Of a stretch of 22,305 bases of DNA, positions 11,632-20,310 are shown piece after piece. The notes under the pieces were generated by a model that searched no databases, had not been told where the DNA came from, and saw nothing but the letters and a program-made list of their open reading frames with translations. Location: IMG/VR virus record IMGVR_UViG_3300025853_000739, positions 1-22,305 of that record. One strand, 5' to 3'. Both the position numbers and the translations under genes were made by a program. This stretch comes from a virus. The first letter of the stretch is position 1; every line of letters begins with the position of its first letter.

Positions 11632-13576
11632 ATTTAGAAAATCCGCCCTGCATTACATAGAGCATGGTTATTATACGTCTGCCCTTCCAGGTACGCAAGC
11701 GTATTATGACTATTGGGACGGTGAAATGACTAAATGTTTGTATGGGCATACTATTGATGATGTTACTATATCTGGTAATCATTATTTTTATTTAAATTAT
11801 TGTCCAATAGATAGGTCTGTAAAAGAAATATTGCCTGACGGGACGGAAATAGCAAGACGTGATAGAAGTTTTCCTGCATTTTATGATGGAGATTGGAAAT
11901 ATTTTACTGCGGTAGATACATGTAGAAAAAAGAATAAACATATGACTGTATTAAAAGCACGTCGTAAAGGGTATTCTTATAAAGCTGCAGCTATGCTTGC
12001 TCATAATTACTTTTTTGTTCGTAATAGTAAGAATTATGTATTTGCTGGACAAAAAGAATATATAATAGGTGACGGCTTATTATCTAAGACCTGGGAGATA
12101 CTATCATTTGTAGATGACAACACAGCATGGACTCAACCTCGATTAAAGGATCGTGAAATGCATAAGATGTCTGGGTATAAGAAAAATGTCAATGGTGCAG
12201 ATGTAGAACTAGGCATGAAGTCGCAAATACTAGGCGTATCTCTAAAAGATAACCCAGATAAGGTGAGGGGTAAAGCAGGAGAGTTAATTTTCTTTGAAGA
12301 GGCTGGTGCATTTCCAGGATTATTAAAAGCTTGGGAGGTGGCAATGCCTACAATGCGTCAAGGTGCAAATACTTTAGGAACAATGATAGCTTTTGGTACT
12401 GGTGGTACAGAAGGAGCTGATTTTGAGGGTATGGAAGAACTATTTTACAATCCTGCTTCGTATGACTGTTTAGAATTTACTAATGAATGGGATGATGGAG
12501 CGCAAGGAACTGTTTGCGGGCATTTTGTACCTATCTCTGAAAACTTAGAAGGTTTTATTGACGAAGATGGTAACTCATTGATAGAAAGCGCAATAGAATT
12601 TGAAGAACAGAATAGGATAAAGAAAAAAGGCACAAGCGATCCAAAAGCTCTTGATCAATATATAGCAGAGCATCCTATGAATCCTAGAGAAGCTACATTA
12701 CAAATATCAGCTAATTTATTTGACATATCTTCTTTGCAAGCTCACTATAATAATGTAAAAGTTAATAAATTAGACAAAATAGGTACTGCAGGTAGGTTGT
12801 ATTATGGTAAAGGCAATCAAATTGAGTTTAAATTAGATGGAGATGCTAAACCTATAATGAGGTATCCGCACAGAAAAGAAGATGACTTAGATGGGGCGAT
12901 TGTTATATACGAATCTCCATATAAAAATGCAGAGCAGCAAGTTCCTGCAAATTTGTACATTATATGTCATGATCCATATGGACAGAACAAGTCAGCTGAC
13001 TCTTCATCTTTAGGGTCTTGCTACGTTCTAAAAAGAGTAAACAATATTTCTAGACCAGACGATATGATTGTAGCATCTTATGTAGGAAGGCCGCATAGTC
13101 AGGATGAATACAATAGAAATATGTTTATGTTAGCAGATTACTACAATGCAAAGATAGGGTTTGAGAATGACCGTGGTGAGGTTATTGCATATGCGCGTAG
13201 ACATAGAAAATTACACAGGCTTCAAGAAGAATTTGAAATGCTTGATAAAAAAGACCTTAGAAGTAAAAAAGTAAAACGTCAATATGGTATGCACACTACT
13301 GAAGCTAGAAAAAGGCAAGGAGAGTTGTATATAAGAGATTGGTTAAATACTGTAAGGCACGTAAATGAAGATGGTTCTCAGGTTTTAAATATGCATAAGA
13401 TATATGATCTTGCATTACTACAAGAACTTATAAAATTTAATCATAGGGGTAACTTTGACCGGGTAATGTCTTTTATGGTTGGAATGTACCACACGAGAGA
13501 GCTATATAACTCGGAAGTTAGGGAGGTTCTAGAAGATAGGACTGCTGACAAATGGTTTGATTCAAATTATTATTAG
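11612..13576 (+). CDS. terL: terminase large subunit (DNA-packaging ATPase-nuclease)
   Basis: A 654-residue packaging motor protein. The ATPase part has an unusual Walker A region, KARRKGYSYK (115-124), lacking the usual GK(S/T). It is followed by FAGQKEYIIGDG, VRGKAGELIFFEEAGAFPG (Walker B hydrophobics ahead of E229/E230) and a coupling-like FGTGGTEGADFEG. The nuclease half starts near 440: LYIICHDPYGQN (D454), then IGFENDRGEVIAYARR (E518, D520), then a C-terminal NFDRVMSFMVGM segment carrying the third acidic residue. It docks on the portal, pumps DNA into the procapsid and cuts concatemers. The portal gene follows. The call rests on domain layout, size and context. Confidence 0.9.
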   Translation: MFKNTNKFRKSALHYIEHGYYTSALPGTQAYYDYWDGEMTKCLYGHTIDDVTISGNHYFYLNYCPIDRSVKEILPDGTEIARRDRSFPAFYDGDWKYFTAVDTCRKKNKHMTVLKARRKGYSYKAAAMLAHNYFFVRNSKNYVFAGQKEYIIGDGLLSKTWEILSFVDDNTAWTQPRLKDREMHKMSGYKKNVNGADVELGMKSQILGVSLKDNPDKVRGKAGELIFFEEAGAFPGLLKAWEVAMPTMRQGANTLGTMIAFGTGGTEGADFEGMEELFYNPASYDCLEFTNEWDDGAQGTVCGHFVPISENLEGFIDEDGNSLIESAIEFEEQNRIKKKGTSDPKALDQYIAEHPMNPREATLQISANLFDISSLQAHYNNVKVNKLDKIGTAGRLYYGKGNQIEFKLDGDAKPIMRYPHRKEDDLDGAIVIYESPYKNAEQQVPANLYIICHDPYGQNKSADSSSLGSCYVLKRVNNISRPDDMIVASYVGRPHSQDEYNRNMFMLADYYNAKIGFENDRGEVIAYARRHRKLHRLQEEFEMLDKKDLRSKKVKRQYGMHTTEARKRQGELYIRDWLNTVRHVNEDGSQVLNMHKIYDLALLQELIKFNHRGNFDRVMSFMVGMYHTRELYNSEVREVLEDRTADKWFDSNYY

Positions 13577-13591
13577 TGATATATTATAAGG
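13576..13591 (+). repeat. repeated intergenic motif, copy 1
   Basis: GTGATATATTATAAGG, beginning at the last base of the terminase stop codon. A copy differing at two of 16 positions sits at 16671-16686 at the end of the portal-accessory gene. Both copies start the two intergenic regions that precede structural genes; the role is unknown. Confidence 0.5.
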
Positions 13592-13611
13592 TCTAGTTTG
13601 AAATTTAGAAC

Positions 13612-13645
13612 TTTGTATCACAAAGCAACTAATTAATTATTTTTG
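13612..13645 (+). promoter_or_regulatory. candidate promoter of the portal gene
   Basis: TTTG at 13612-13615 and TATTTTTG at 13638-13645, 22 bases apart, fit the Bacteroidota promoter pattern. The ATG of the portal gene is only four bases after the -7 element, so a transcript starting here would have almost no leader. Confidence 0.45.
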
Positions 13646-13649
13646 TAAA

Positions 13650-15944
13650 ATGTACTTAGGAGGAGAAAAAATACCACAACAAAAATTACCGTTATCAAAA
13701 AAAACTAAAAAATGGAGAGAGGCGTGTGTAAGCGCGTTTATTGATCTTTCTAATAATGGGACAGGTGACAGACGTAGTTATCTAAGGTCTCTTTATGATT
13801 ATTATAACGGTGTAATTGAAGATTCTGATTATAATTACGTTCTTAAACCTTACGGAAAATCTCGTAAGAACTTCCCTTCTAAAATGCGTAATTACCCTAT
13901 TATCAAACCTATCATTGATCTTCTCTTAGGCGAAAAATCAAAGCGTCCTCTCAATTACACCGTTACAGTACAAAATTCAGATGCTGTTACTGAAAAAGAA
14001 AATGCTAAACAGGCTGCTATATATAAAAACCTAGAAATGCATTTTTTAAAAGCATTAGCAGAGCAAAGTCCTGAATTGTTTGAAGGTGGGCAAATGCCTG
14101 AAGAAATACCTATGCCTGATCACATTGCAGATCAGTTTGAAAACTCTTATGTAGACAACAGAGCTATAAAAGGTCAGTACGCTTTAAATTACATAATGAA
14201 AGATCAAGAAGTGTATGATAAAATACAAAAAGCTTGGTTTCATTTTTTAGTGTCTGGAGAAGTTTACACACATAGAGGTGTAAGGCTAAATGAGCCCTTT
14301 TATGACGTTTTAAATCCTGTAGATGTAGATTACGATAAAGACCCTGATTTAGAGTTCGTAGAGGACGGGGATTGGGCTTTAGTTAGAAAGTATGTACATG
14401 CTTCTACAGTTATAGACCATTATCATGACATGCTAACAGATCAACAAGTGTTAGAATTAGAAGATCCTAGACACGCAGAGCATGATAATTACTTACTTTA
14501 TAATAATCCAAGCTCTACATCTGACCCAAATGTATTTAGATCAAGACTTATAGAAGTTATAAACGTTTATTGGAAGTCTAGAAAACGTTTAGGATTCTTA
14601 GAATACCTAGACCCTGAAACCGGGCAGTTAGAAACAATGGAGGTTGAAGATGGGTTTAGAATGCCAGCAGAAATGAAAGAATCTGGAGGTAAACTTACAT
14701 ATGGTTGGGTAAATGAGGTGTGGAAAGGTACTCGTATTGATGGTAGATTTTATATAGATATAAATCCTATTGCAAATCAAAGGTTATCATTAGATAATCC
14801 TTCTACATGCAAGTTACCTATAAACGGTAGAAAATATTCTGATATAAATAGTGCTAATATTTCTTTAGTATCTATGGGTATTCCTTATCAGTTAAATTAC
14901 AATATTTTTAAGTACAGATTAGAGTTAGCTATTGCTAGAAGTAAAGATATTATAGCTCAATTTGACATAAACATGATTCCAAAGAAATGGGACATGGATA
15001 AATTTATGTATTATGTAGAAGGTACAGGTATTGCTTGGGTTGACTACAATAAAGAAGGTATACAACTTTCACCGCAGCATCAATCTGTACTTGACATGTC
15101 TATAAAAACAATACAGCAGTATATTATGCTTCTAGACTCTATTATGCAAGAGTGGGAAAAATTATCTGGTGTATCTAGACAAAGACAAGGTGAGATAGGG
15201 GCATATGAAGGTAAAGCTTCTAGTCAGCAAGCTATATTGCAGTCATCTCACATTACAGAAGACTTATTCCGTAAATTTGCGCGGTTAGAGCAAAGAGATC
15301 TACAAGCATTAGTAGATTACTCTAAAGAAGCTTGGCTTACAGGTAAGAAAGCTATGTTTGTTATGCCTGACGGTACAACAGACTTCTTAGATTTAGACTC
15401 TATGTCGCACATGGAAACTAACTACGGTATATTTGTATCTGATGCAGGTAAAGACCAGATGAAGCTAGATCAAATCAAAGGACTTGCTCAAGCTATGGTA
15501 CAAAACGGTACAAAGGCTTCTATGGTAGCTGAGATGTTTGATTCTGACAGTTTCCCACAAATAAAAGCAAAACTTAAATCTGCTGAGAAAGCTGAAGAAG
15601 AGTTACAAGCCGCGCAGCAAAAAGCTCAACAAGAAGCTCAACAACAGCAAATGCAAATGGATCAAATGAAAGCTGAGCAAGAAGCTTTAGATAAAGATAA
15701 AGATAGACAAACTGAAATTGAAGTAGCGTTAATAAATGCAGAGGCAAGACAAAACCCTGAAGCAGATAGTTTTAACCTACAAAAAATGATTAAAGAGTTT
15801 GAACTTAAAGAAAAAGAGTTAGCCTTAAAAGAACAAGAGTTAGGCGCAAAAATGCAAGCAGATACTAATAAAAATTCTGTAGATATGCAAAAGAACTCGA
15901 TACAGCAAGAATCTAATCAAATTTCTAAAGATGCTAGACAATAA
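13650..15944 (+). CDS. portal protein
   Basis: A 764-residue protein in portal position between terminase and capsid genes. The N-terminal region has PSKMRNYPIIKPIIDLLLGE followed by KSKRPLNYTVTVQN. The central domain includes FHFLVSGEVYTHRGVRLNEP, the tryptophan-rich EDGDWALVRKYV and the long stem-type helices (KTIQQYIMLLDSIMQEWEKL with SGVSRQRQGEIGAYEGKASS). The final 160 residues are low in complexity and coiled-coil-like, rich in Q, E and K (QQKAQQEAQQQQMQMDQMKA). Portals form the 12-fold ring at one capsid vertex through which DNA passes. Length and coiled-coil tail agree with large portals of crAss-like phages. The last codons overlap the next gene by 14 bases. Confidence 0.88.
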   Translation: MYLGGEKIPQQKLPLSKKTKKWREACVSAFIDLSNNGTGDRRSYLRSLYDYYNGVIEDSDYNYVLKPYGKSRKNFPSKMRNYPIIKPIIDLLLGEKSKRPLNYTVTVQNSDAVTEKENAKQAAIYKNLEMHFLKALAEQSPELFEGGQMPEEIPMPDHIADQFENSYVDNRAIKGQYALNYIMKDQEVYDKIQKAWFHFLVSGEVYTHRGVRLNEPFYDVLNPVDVDYDKDPDLEFVEDGDWALVRKYVHASTVIDHYHDMLTDQQVLELEDPRHAEHDNYLLYNNPSSTSDPNVFRSRLIEVINVYWKSRKRLGFLEYLDPETGQLETMEVEDGFRMPAEMKESGGKLTYGWVNEVWKGTRIDGRFYIDINPIANQRLSLDNPSTCKLPINGRKYSDINSANISLVSMGIPYQLNYNIFKYRLELAIARSKDIIAQFDINMIPKKWDMDKFMYYVEGTGIAWVDYNKEGIQLSPQHQSVLDMSIKTIQQYIMLLDSIMQEWEKLSGVSRQRQGEIGAYEGKASSQQAILQSSHITEDLFRKFARLEQRDLQALVDYSKEAWLTGKKAMFVMPDGTTDFLDLDSMSHMETNYGIFVSDAGKDQMKLDQIKGLAQAMVQNGTKASMVAEMFDSDSFPQIKAKLKSAEKAEEELQAAQQKAQQEAQQQQMQMDQMKAEQEALDKDKDRQTEIEVALINAEARQNPEADSFNLQKMIKEFELKEKELALKEQELGAKMQADTNKNSVDMQKNSIQQESNQISKDARQ

Positions 15945-16674
15945 GCAAAGAAGAAATATATTAGACAATGCAAAAGCTGCTAATTACCAAGGCAGTATTA
16001 TAGATTTATTTAGGCAAGCTGAGCAAGGCGCAGATATATCTCAAATTATAAATCCCCCTCAACAAGAAATGCTTACTGCGCAAACTCCACAAGAACAAGA
16101 AGTGGGGTTGCGTGAGCAGCATGCACAAGGTAACACAGGAGCTTCTATGGCTTTTCCAGATGTCCCACCTAATACAGCATTTAATACTAAAGGTATGAAA
16201 GTGCCTATAGATATTACAAAATACGATCAACAAGGGCACTTAGTGCAATCATTTAAAAACGTGCCGCCTGGTATTGAAAGTTTACCTACAGGACCAGAGC
16301 AAGGAACAATTATTGAAACACCTTCTTATCAAAAAGGTGGTAAAAAATTAACATATGCTGAGTGGAGAGATACCCTGCCTCCTAATTTAAAAGATACAGA
16401 TACTACAACTTATAATTTAAGAGGAGCATATCAAGCCGGTTTACAGCCTTTAGATCATGAAGATGGGACTAAACATTTAAGTTTTATAAATCCTAATACG
16501 TTAGAATTTTTAAAGTCTTCAGATCATAAAACTGTGCAGAAAGAAATAGAATGGTTTAACTCTCAAGGTAAAGATGCGCCTTTTGGGCCGCATACACATA
16601 AAATAGTAAAAGATCCTTCTGGGTATTTTAAAGATAAACAATTAAAATACGTACCTAGAAAATCTAATAAGTGA
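15931..16674 (+). CDS. portal-adjacent accessory/structural protein
   Basis: A 247-residue protein whose start overlaps the portal stop. The first 120 residues are polar and glutamine-rich, probably disordered (IDLFRQAEQGADISQIINPP, QQEMLTAQTPQEQEVGLREQ). Residues 135-247 form a compact domain with LTYAEWRDTLPPNLKDTDTT, YNLRGAYQAGLQ, DGTKHLSFINPNTLEFL and FGPHTHKIVKDPSGYF. I associate a 'Y(D/N)(L/M)RG.Y..G' motif followed by a short His/Pro-rich segment with uncharacterised phage structural-region proteins of many podoviruses. It may be carried in the virion near the portal, but its activity is not known. Confidence 0.65.
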   Translation: MLDNKQRRNILDNAKAANYQGSIIDLFRQAEQGADISQIINPPQQEMLTAQTPQEQEVGLREQHAQGNTGASMAFPDVPPNTAFNTKGMKVPIDITKYDQQGHLVQSFKNVPPGIESLPTGPEQGTIIETPSYQKGGKKLTYAEWRDTLPPNLKDTDTTTYNLRGAYQAGLQPLDHEDGTKHLSFINPNTLEFLKSSDHKTVQKEIEWFNSQGKDAPFGPHTHKIVKDPSGYFKDKQLKYVPRKSNK

Positions 16675-16686
16675 TATATAATAAAG
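16671..16686 (+). repeat. repeated intergenic motif, copy 2
   Basis: GTGATATATAATAAAG, starting within the stop region of the portal-accessory gene and differing at two positions from the copy at 13576-13591. It opens the 81-base gap before the scaffold-like gene. Confidence 0.5.
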
Positions 16687-16732
16687 AGAAAGCTAAAATA
16701 AATATATAAGTAAAACCAAAACCTATTTTAAT

Positions 16733-16740
16733 TAAGTTTG
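16733..16740 (+). promoter_or_regulatory. TAAGTTTG promoter -7 element
   Basis: A match to TAnnTTTG, 15 bases upstream of the scaffold-like start codon. No TTG lies at the expected upstream distance, so it is a weak candidate on its own. Confidence 0.35.
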
Positions 16741-16755
16741 TAAAAACTAAAACCT

Positions 16756-17844
16756 ATGGACCAAGATAACAAAAACATCTCTTTAGATGACATATCGTTT
16801 GACGACATGTTTGATGGAGGATTAGACATTAAACAGGAAAAAGCGCCTGTAGCGGAGGTTGAAACTGAAGCTAAAGAAAGTGTAGATGAATTAGATTCTG
16901 ATGCACAAAATAAAGTTGAAAAAGAAGAGGTAGAAGATGATTTGCCTGAAACTGAAGAAGTAGTAGAAGAAGAAGATGAAGAAGTACAAGATAGTGAAGA
17001 AGACGCAACAGTTGTTTCTGAAATATTATCAAAATTAGGGTACGACACAGAAGAAGAGTATGATGATACTACTGAAGGTCTTTTACAGCTTACCCAAGAT
17101 GTAGGTAAGCAAATGGCGGAACAACAACTAGATGAATTATTTGAAAATTTTCCTTTAGTTAAAAATCATTTAGAATACGTTTTAAATGGTGGAGATTCTC
17201 AAAACTTTATGCAAGCTTACGATCCTAATTTGGATTACAATAAAGTAGATATAAGCGAAGATGATACTCGTAGTCAAAAAGCAATTTTATCAGATTACTT
17301 TTCTACAAAAGGGCATGATTCAGACTTTATAAATGAGTTGTTAGAAGATTATGAAGATACAGGTAAATTGTATCAGAAAGCGGAAGCTGCTAAAAAATCT
17401 TTAGCTGGAATGCAAGCTGAACAAAGACAAAAACTTGTTCAAGAGCAAAAAGCACAAAAAGAACAAGCAGCAAAACAACAAGAAGAGTTTTGGGGCGGAG
17501 TTCAAAAAACTATTTCTGAAGCAGATAACCTAGCAGGTTTGTCAATTACGCAAAGAGATAAAGGAAAGTTTTTTGATTACATTTCAAAACCAGTAACTAA
17601 AGATGGTTACACACAAAGAGATCTAGATCACAATGAAGCAGAGATGGATGTGAAGCTAGCAATTGATTACTTAATGTATAAAGGGTTTAACCTTAACGAT
17701 GTAATTAATAAAAAGGCAAGAACGAAAAATGCTAGATCTTTAAGAGATAAAATATCTAAAAATGAAGAAAGCATCAAAAGCGCAAGAAAAGCGTCTAGAA
17801 GAAGAAAGTCTTTTGACATAGATGATTTAGATCTTAATATTTAA
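16756..17844 (+). CDS. probable scaffolding protein
   Basis: A 362-residue protein directly upstream of the capsid gene, with the composition of a scaffold. The first 110 residues are extremely acidic (EKEEVEDDLPETEEVVEEED and neighbours). The middle is helical (LLQLTQDVGKQMAEQQLDEL) with a glutamine/lysine coiled coil (RQKLVQEQKAQKEQAAKQQE). The end is basic (SARKASRRRKSFDIDDLDLN). Scaffolds fill the procapsid, hold capsid subunits through a basic C-terminal helix and leave before or during packaging. Position, coiled coil and charge gradient support this; no sequence family is recognised. The gene has its own upstream intergenic region with a possible promoter. Confidence 0.7.
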   Translation: MDQDNKNISLDDISFDDMFDGGLDIKQEKAPVAEVETEAKESVDELDSDAQNKVEKEEVEDDLPETEEVVEEEDEEVQDSEEDATVVSEILSKLGYDTEEEYDDTTEGLLQLTQDVGKQMAEQQLDELFENFPLVKNHLEYVLNGGDSQNFMQAYDPNLDYNKVDISEDDTRSQKAILSDYFSTKGHDSDFINELLEDYEDTGKLYQKAEAAKKSLAGMQAEQRQKLVQEQKAQKEQAAKQQEEFWGGVQKTISEADNLAGLSITQRDKGKFFDYISKPVTKDGYTQRDLDHNEAEMDVKLAIDYLMYKGFNLNDVINKKARTKNARSLRDKISKNEESIKSARKASRRRKSFDIDDLDLNI

Positions 17845-17846
17845 TT

Positions 17847-17878
17847 AGGCAATTACGTGGAAACACGACTGCATATAT
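17847..17878 (+). repeat. capsid-gene flanking motif, upstream copy
   Basis: AGGCAATT (17847-17854) followed after 17 bases by CATATAT (17872-17878). Between them is a GTG-GAAA-CAC mini-hairpin with a GNRA-type loop. A related segment lies just after the capsid gene at 19351-19377. Confidence 0.45.
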
Positions 17879-17900
17879 AACTTTTAAAAATAGATAGAAA

Positions 17901-19349
17901 ATGGCTTTAAATGGATCAAATATAAGCGTTCAAAAAACGTTTTATAATGACACGCAAATGACTGACATGAACAGTCTTGCAAATGCTCTGTTGTCTAAGC
18001 CTACTGAACTATCTCCAATCATTACTCACTTATCTGGAAAAGACGATAAGAGATTTCCACTATCCTTTTTAACTGAAGGTGTTGGTAACGTACAGTCTAT
18101 TGACCGTTTAGAGTATGAGTATCGCGTAGCGACACAAAGATTGAGAACTCGTCCAGTAGCGTCAGCACCAGCAACAACAACTAGTTTAGGAATAGGAGGA
18201 TCTTCTTTTGAGGTATCTTTCCCAGACAAGCACTTTGTCTTTCCTTATGTATTAATCTCTCAGTCAGGAGTACAAGCTCGAATTATGAAAGAGCCTGAGT
18301 CTCGTGGAAGTGATTATGTATACACATTACAATTGGTAAACCCATCTGGGACTGCAACTATGCCAGCAGCAGACGTAGCATCGGGCGCTTTATTCGCTCA
18401 AATGTACGCTCCTGTAGGAGTTGACTTCTCTCGTGGTAATGCATCTAACTGGGAAACTCCTGGTTTAGTTCGTAACAAATTAACTACAGTTCGTAAGTCT
18501 TACCACATGTCTGGTAACGCTAAAGATTATGTAGCTGAATTTGCACTACCAACTAAAGGTGGATCTACTACTAAATTGTGGATGGACTATGAAGAGTACT
18601 TACACATGCTTGACTTCAAAGAAGAGTGTGAAATGTACTACTGGTACGGAGAGAAATCTTACGACTCTAATGGTCACGTACACATGAAAGATGAAAATGG
18701 TCAACCAGTTGTTGTAGGACCTGGTCTAATGCAACAAATTGTAAATAAGGATACTTATTCTACAATGACTGAGACTAAATTAAAGAATATCATTGGTGAC
18801 TTGTTCTACGGAATGACTGATGCTTCTAAAAAGCAAGTTACTTTATACACTGGTACCGGTGGTGCTCGTGAATTTGATGAAGCTCTTAAAAACCACTTTG
18901 CAGGTTCTGCAGGTTCTTGGAAAGTTGGTGGAGAAAATCGTTTCATCACAGGATCTGGTCGTAACTTAGGTTTATCTGGATACTTTAACTCGTATGAGCA
19001 TGTAGATGGTCACGTAATCAATGTGGTAAAATTACCATTATTTGATCACGGTGCTGTTGCTCAAGCTCGTGCAAAACACCCTACTACAGGTTACTCACTT
19101 GAGTCTTACCGTATGGTATTTGTTGATCAGTCTAACTATGACGGTCAAAATAACCTACAAATGATCTCTAAGAAAGGTCGTGAGATGATGAGATGGTGCG
19201 TAGCAGGTTCTGTAGTGCCTCGTGGATTCTCTGGTTCTGATGCTAGAGCTTCTGACGTAGATGGTGCATCCGTACACATGTTGAAAACAGCAGGTATCGC
19301 GCTTAAGCGTTTTGATACTTCGCTTGACATCACGTGTGTGGCTTCATAA
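17901..19349 (+). CDS. major capsid protein
   Basis: A 482-residue protein in the position of the major capsid protein, after the scaffold-like gene. It starts MALNGSNISVQKTFYNDTQM and has few cysteines. Beta-rich segments include FEVSFPDKHFVFPYVLISQS and VRNKLTTVRKSYHMSGNAKD, with GLMQQIVNKDTYSTMTETKL in the middle and GYSLESYRMVFVDQSNYDGQ near the end. Codon use is visibly different from its neighbours, with more C-ending codons and CGT for arginine, as expected for the most highly expressed gene. Length suits HK97-fold capsids of crAss-like phages, though the fold cannot be proven from sequence alone. A terminator-like hairpin follows. Confidence 0.8.
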   Translation: MALNGSNISVQKTFYNDTQMTDMNSLANALLSKPTELSPIITHLSGKDDKRFPLSFLTEGVGNVQSIDRLEYEYRVATQRLRTRPVASAPATTTSLGIGGSSFEVSFPDKHFVFPYVLISQSGVQARIMKEPESRGSDYVYTLQLVNPSGTATMPAADVASGALFAQMYAPVGVDFSRGNASNWETPGLVRNKLTTVRKSYHMSGNAKDYVAEFALPTKGGSTTKLWMDYEEYLHMLDFKEECEMYYWYGEKSYDSNGHVHMKDENGQPVVVGPGLMQQIVNKDTYSTMTETKLKNIIGDLFYGMTDASKKQVTLYTGTGGAREFDEALKNHFAGSAGSWKVGGENRFITGSGRNLGLSGYFNSYEHVDGHVINVVKLPLFDHGAVAQARAKHPTTGYSLESYRMVFVDQSNYDGQNNLQMISKKGREMMRWCVAGSVVPRGFSGSDARASDVDGASVHMLKTAGIALKRFDTSLDITCVAS

Positions 19350-19350
19350 C

Positions 19351-19377
19351 AGGCAATTCGTTGCGGTTCACATATAT
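19351..19377 (+). repeat. capsid-gene flanking motif, downstream copy
   Basis: AGGCAATT (19351-19358) followed after 12 bases by CATATAT (19371-19377), starting one base after the capsid stop codon. It resembles the segment at 17847-17878 that precedes the capsid gene. Confidence 0.45.
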
Positions 19378-19394
19378 TGGTTTTTGGTTAGGTT

Positions 19395-19414
19395 GTGGGG
19401 GTTAATCCCCCCAC
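19395..19414 (+). terminator. terminator-like hairpin after the capsid gene
   Basis: GTGGGGG (19395-19401) pairs with CCCCCAC (19408-19414) around a TTAATC loop; the RNA then continues TTCTTT. The GC-rich stem stands out in AT-rich DNA. The T-tract is short, so partial termination or 3'-end protection of the capsid message is likely. Confidence 0.65.
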
Positions 19415-19485
19415 TTCTTTACCAAATAATTATGGGAGAGTTATACTTTACATCCAACTAATTAAAACTTTAAAAGTACTAAATA

Positions 19486-20295
19486 ATGAGTAAGAAAGTA
19501 TTCTTAAGAAGACAAGAGGTTAACAACCACTTACCAAAAGCAGTGCGAGCTGAGGCAATTACAAAACTTAGTAGTGTTTATGTAAATAGACAACCTTTAA
19601 AAGGCTGCACTCCAGCTGAAGAAAAGGAATTAATGCAAGAAATTTTAGATGTAAGCCCTGAACATGTTGATTGGCCAAAGCATTCTAAAACATTTTGGGC
19701 AGAGCTAACAGTTCCTGTAGGATTTACAGGTGTAGAGTTAGAAGTAGGATTAGATGAAAGTGGTAAACCACTTAGTATCATGGACTACCTTAAATATAAG
19801 TTTGCGTTGAAACATCCTTATGTTGCTTTGACAAAAGAAGAAATGGAATCAGATTTTAATAAAAGATTTTATATTCAAGATTTGTCAAGAGAAGATAAAG
19901 TTAAGAACAACGGAATACAATTTAAGAAAGACGCTGATAAGGAGTTTATAAAACTTTCTGGTAATCCTAAAAACATGAGAAGAGTATTACGATTATTAAG
20001 TAATACTAATCCAGCTAGAATGACAGATGAGCAAGTAGAAAACTCTTTGTACGAGCTTAAAAATGCTAAAACTAAAAAGTTCTTAAAAATTGCAAAAGAT
20101 AAGAACTTGGAAATTAAAGCAGAAATAGAAGAAATGGTATCAGCAAGTGTTCTACGTAAAATTGGAAACCAAATTATCTTTATTGATGAGGTACTTGGTA
20201 ACACACTAGAAGATACTGTAGTTTATTTGAAAGACAAAAAGAACTCAGGAACATTGACAATTCTTAGAGCAAAGCTTAAAGAGTTAGCAATATAA
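19486..20295 (+). CDS. hypothetical structural-region protein
   Basis: A 269-residue, lysine-rich soluble protein with no membrane segments. It starts MSKKVFLRRQEVNNHLPKAV. The first third includes WPKHSKTFWAELTVPVGFTG and VELEVGLDESGKPLSIMDYL. The remainder is helical (KNMRRVLRLLSNTNPARMTD, LYELKNAKTKKFLKIAKDKN) and ends LTILRAKLKELAI. It lies between the capsid gene and the 508-residue virion-type gene, where head-completion or cargo proteins are encoded in related phages. The 136-base gap before it holds the flanking motif and hairpin. No family is recognised. Confidence 0.6.
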   Translation: MSKKVFLRRQEVNNHLPKAVRAEAITKLSSVYVNRQPLKGCTPAEEKELMQEILDVSPEHVDWPKHSKTFWAELTVPVGFTGVELEVGLDESGKPLSIMDYLKYKFALKHPYVALTKEEMESDFNKRFYIQDLSREDKVKNNGIQFKKDADKEFIKLSGNPKNMRRVLRLLSNTNPARMTDEQVENSLYELKNAKTKKFLKIAKDKNLEIKAEIEEMVSASVLRKIGNQIIFIDEVLGNTLEDTVVYLKDKKNSGTLTILRAKLKELAI

Positions 20296-20310
20296 TGTAA
20301 TAATACATTA

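Noticed and set aside
16728-17048. Serine-rich minus-strand frame opposite the scaffold-like gene
   Set aside because: It is the mirror of the GAA/GAT-rich acidic stretch and has no independent support.
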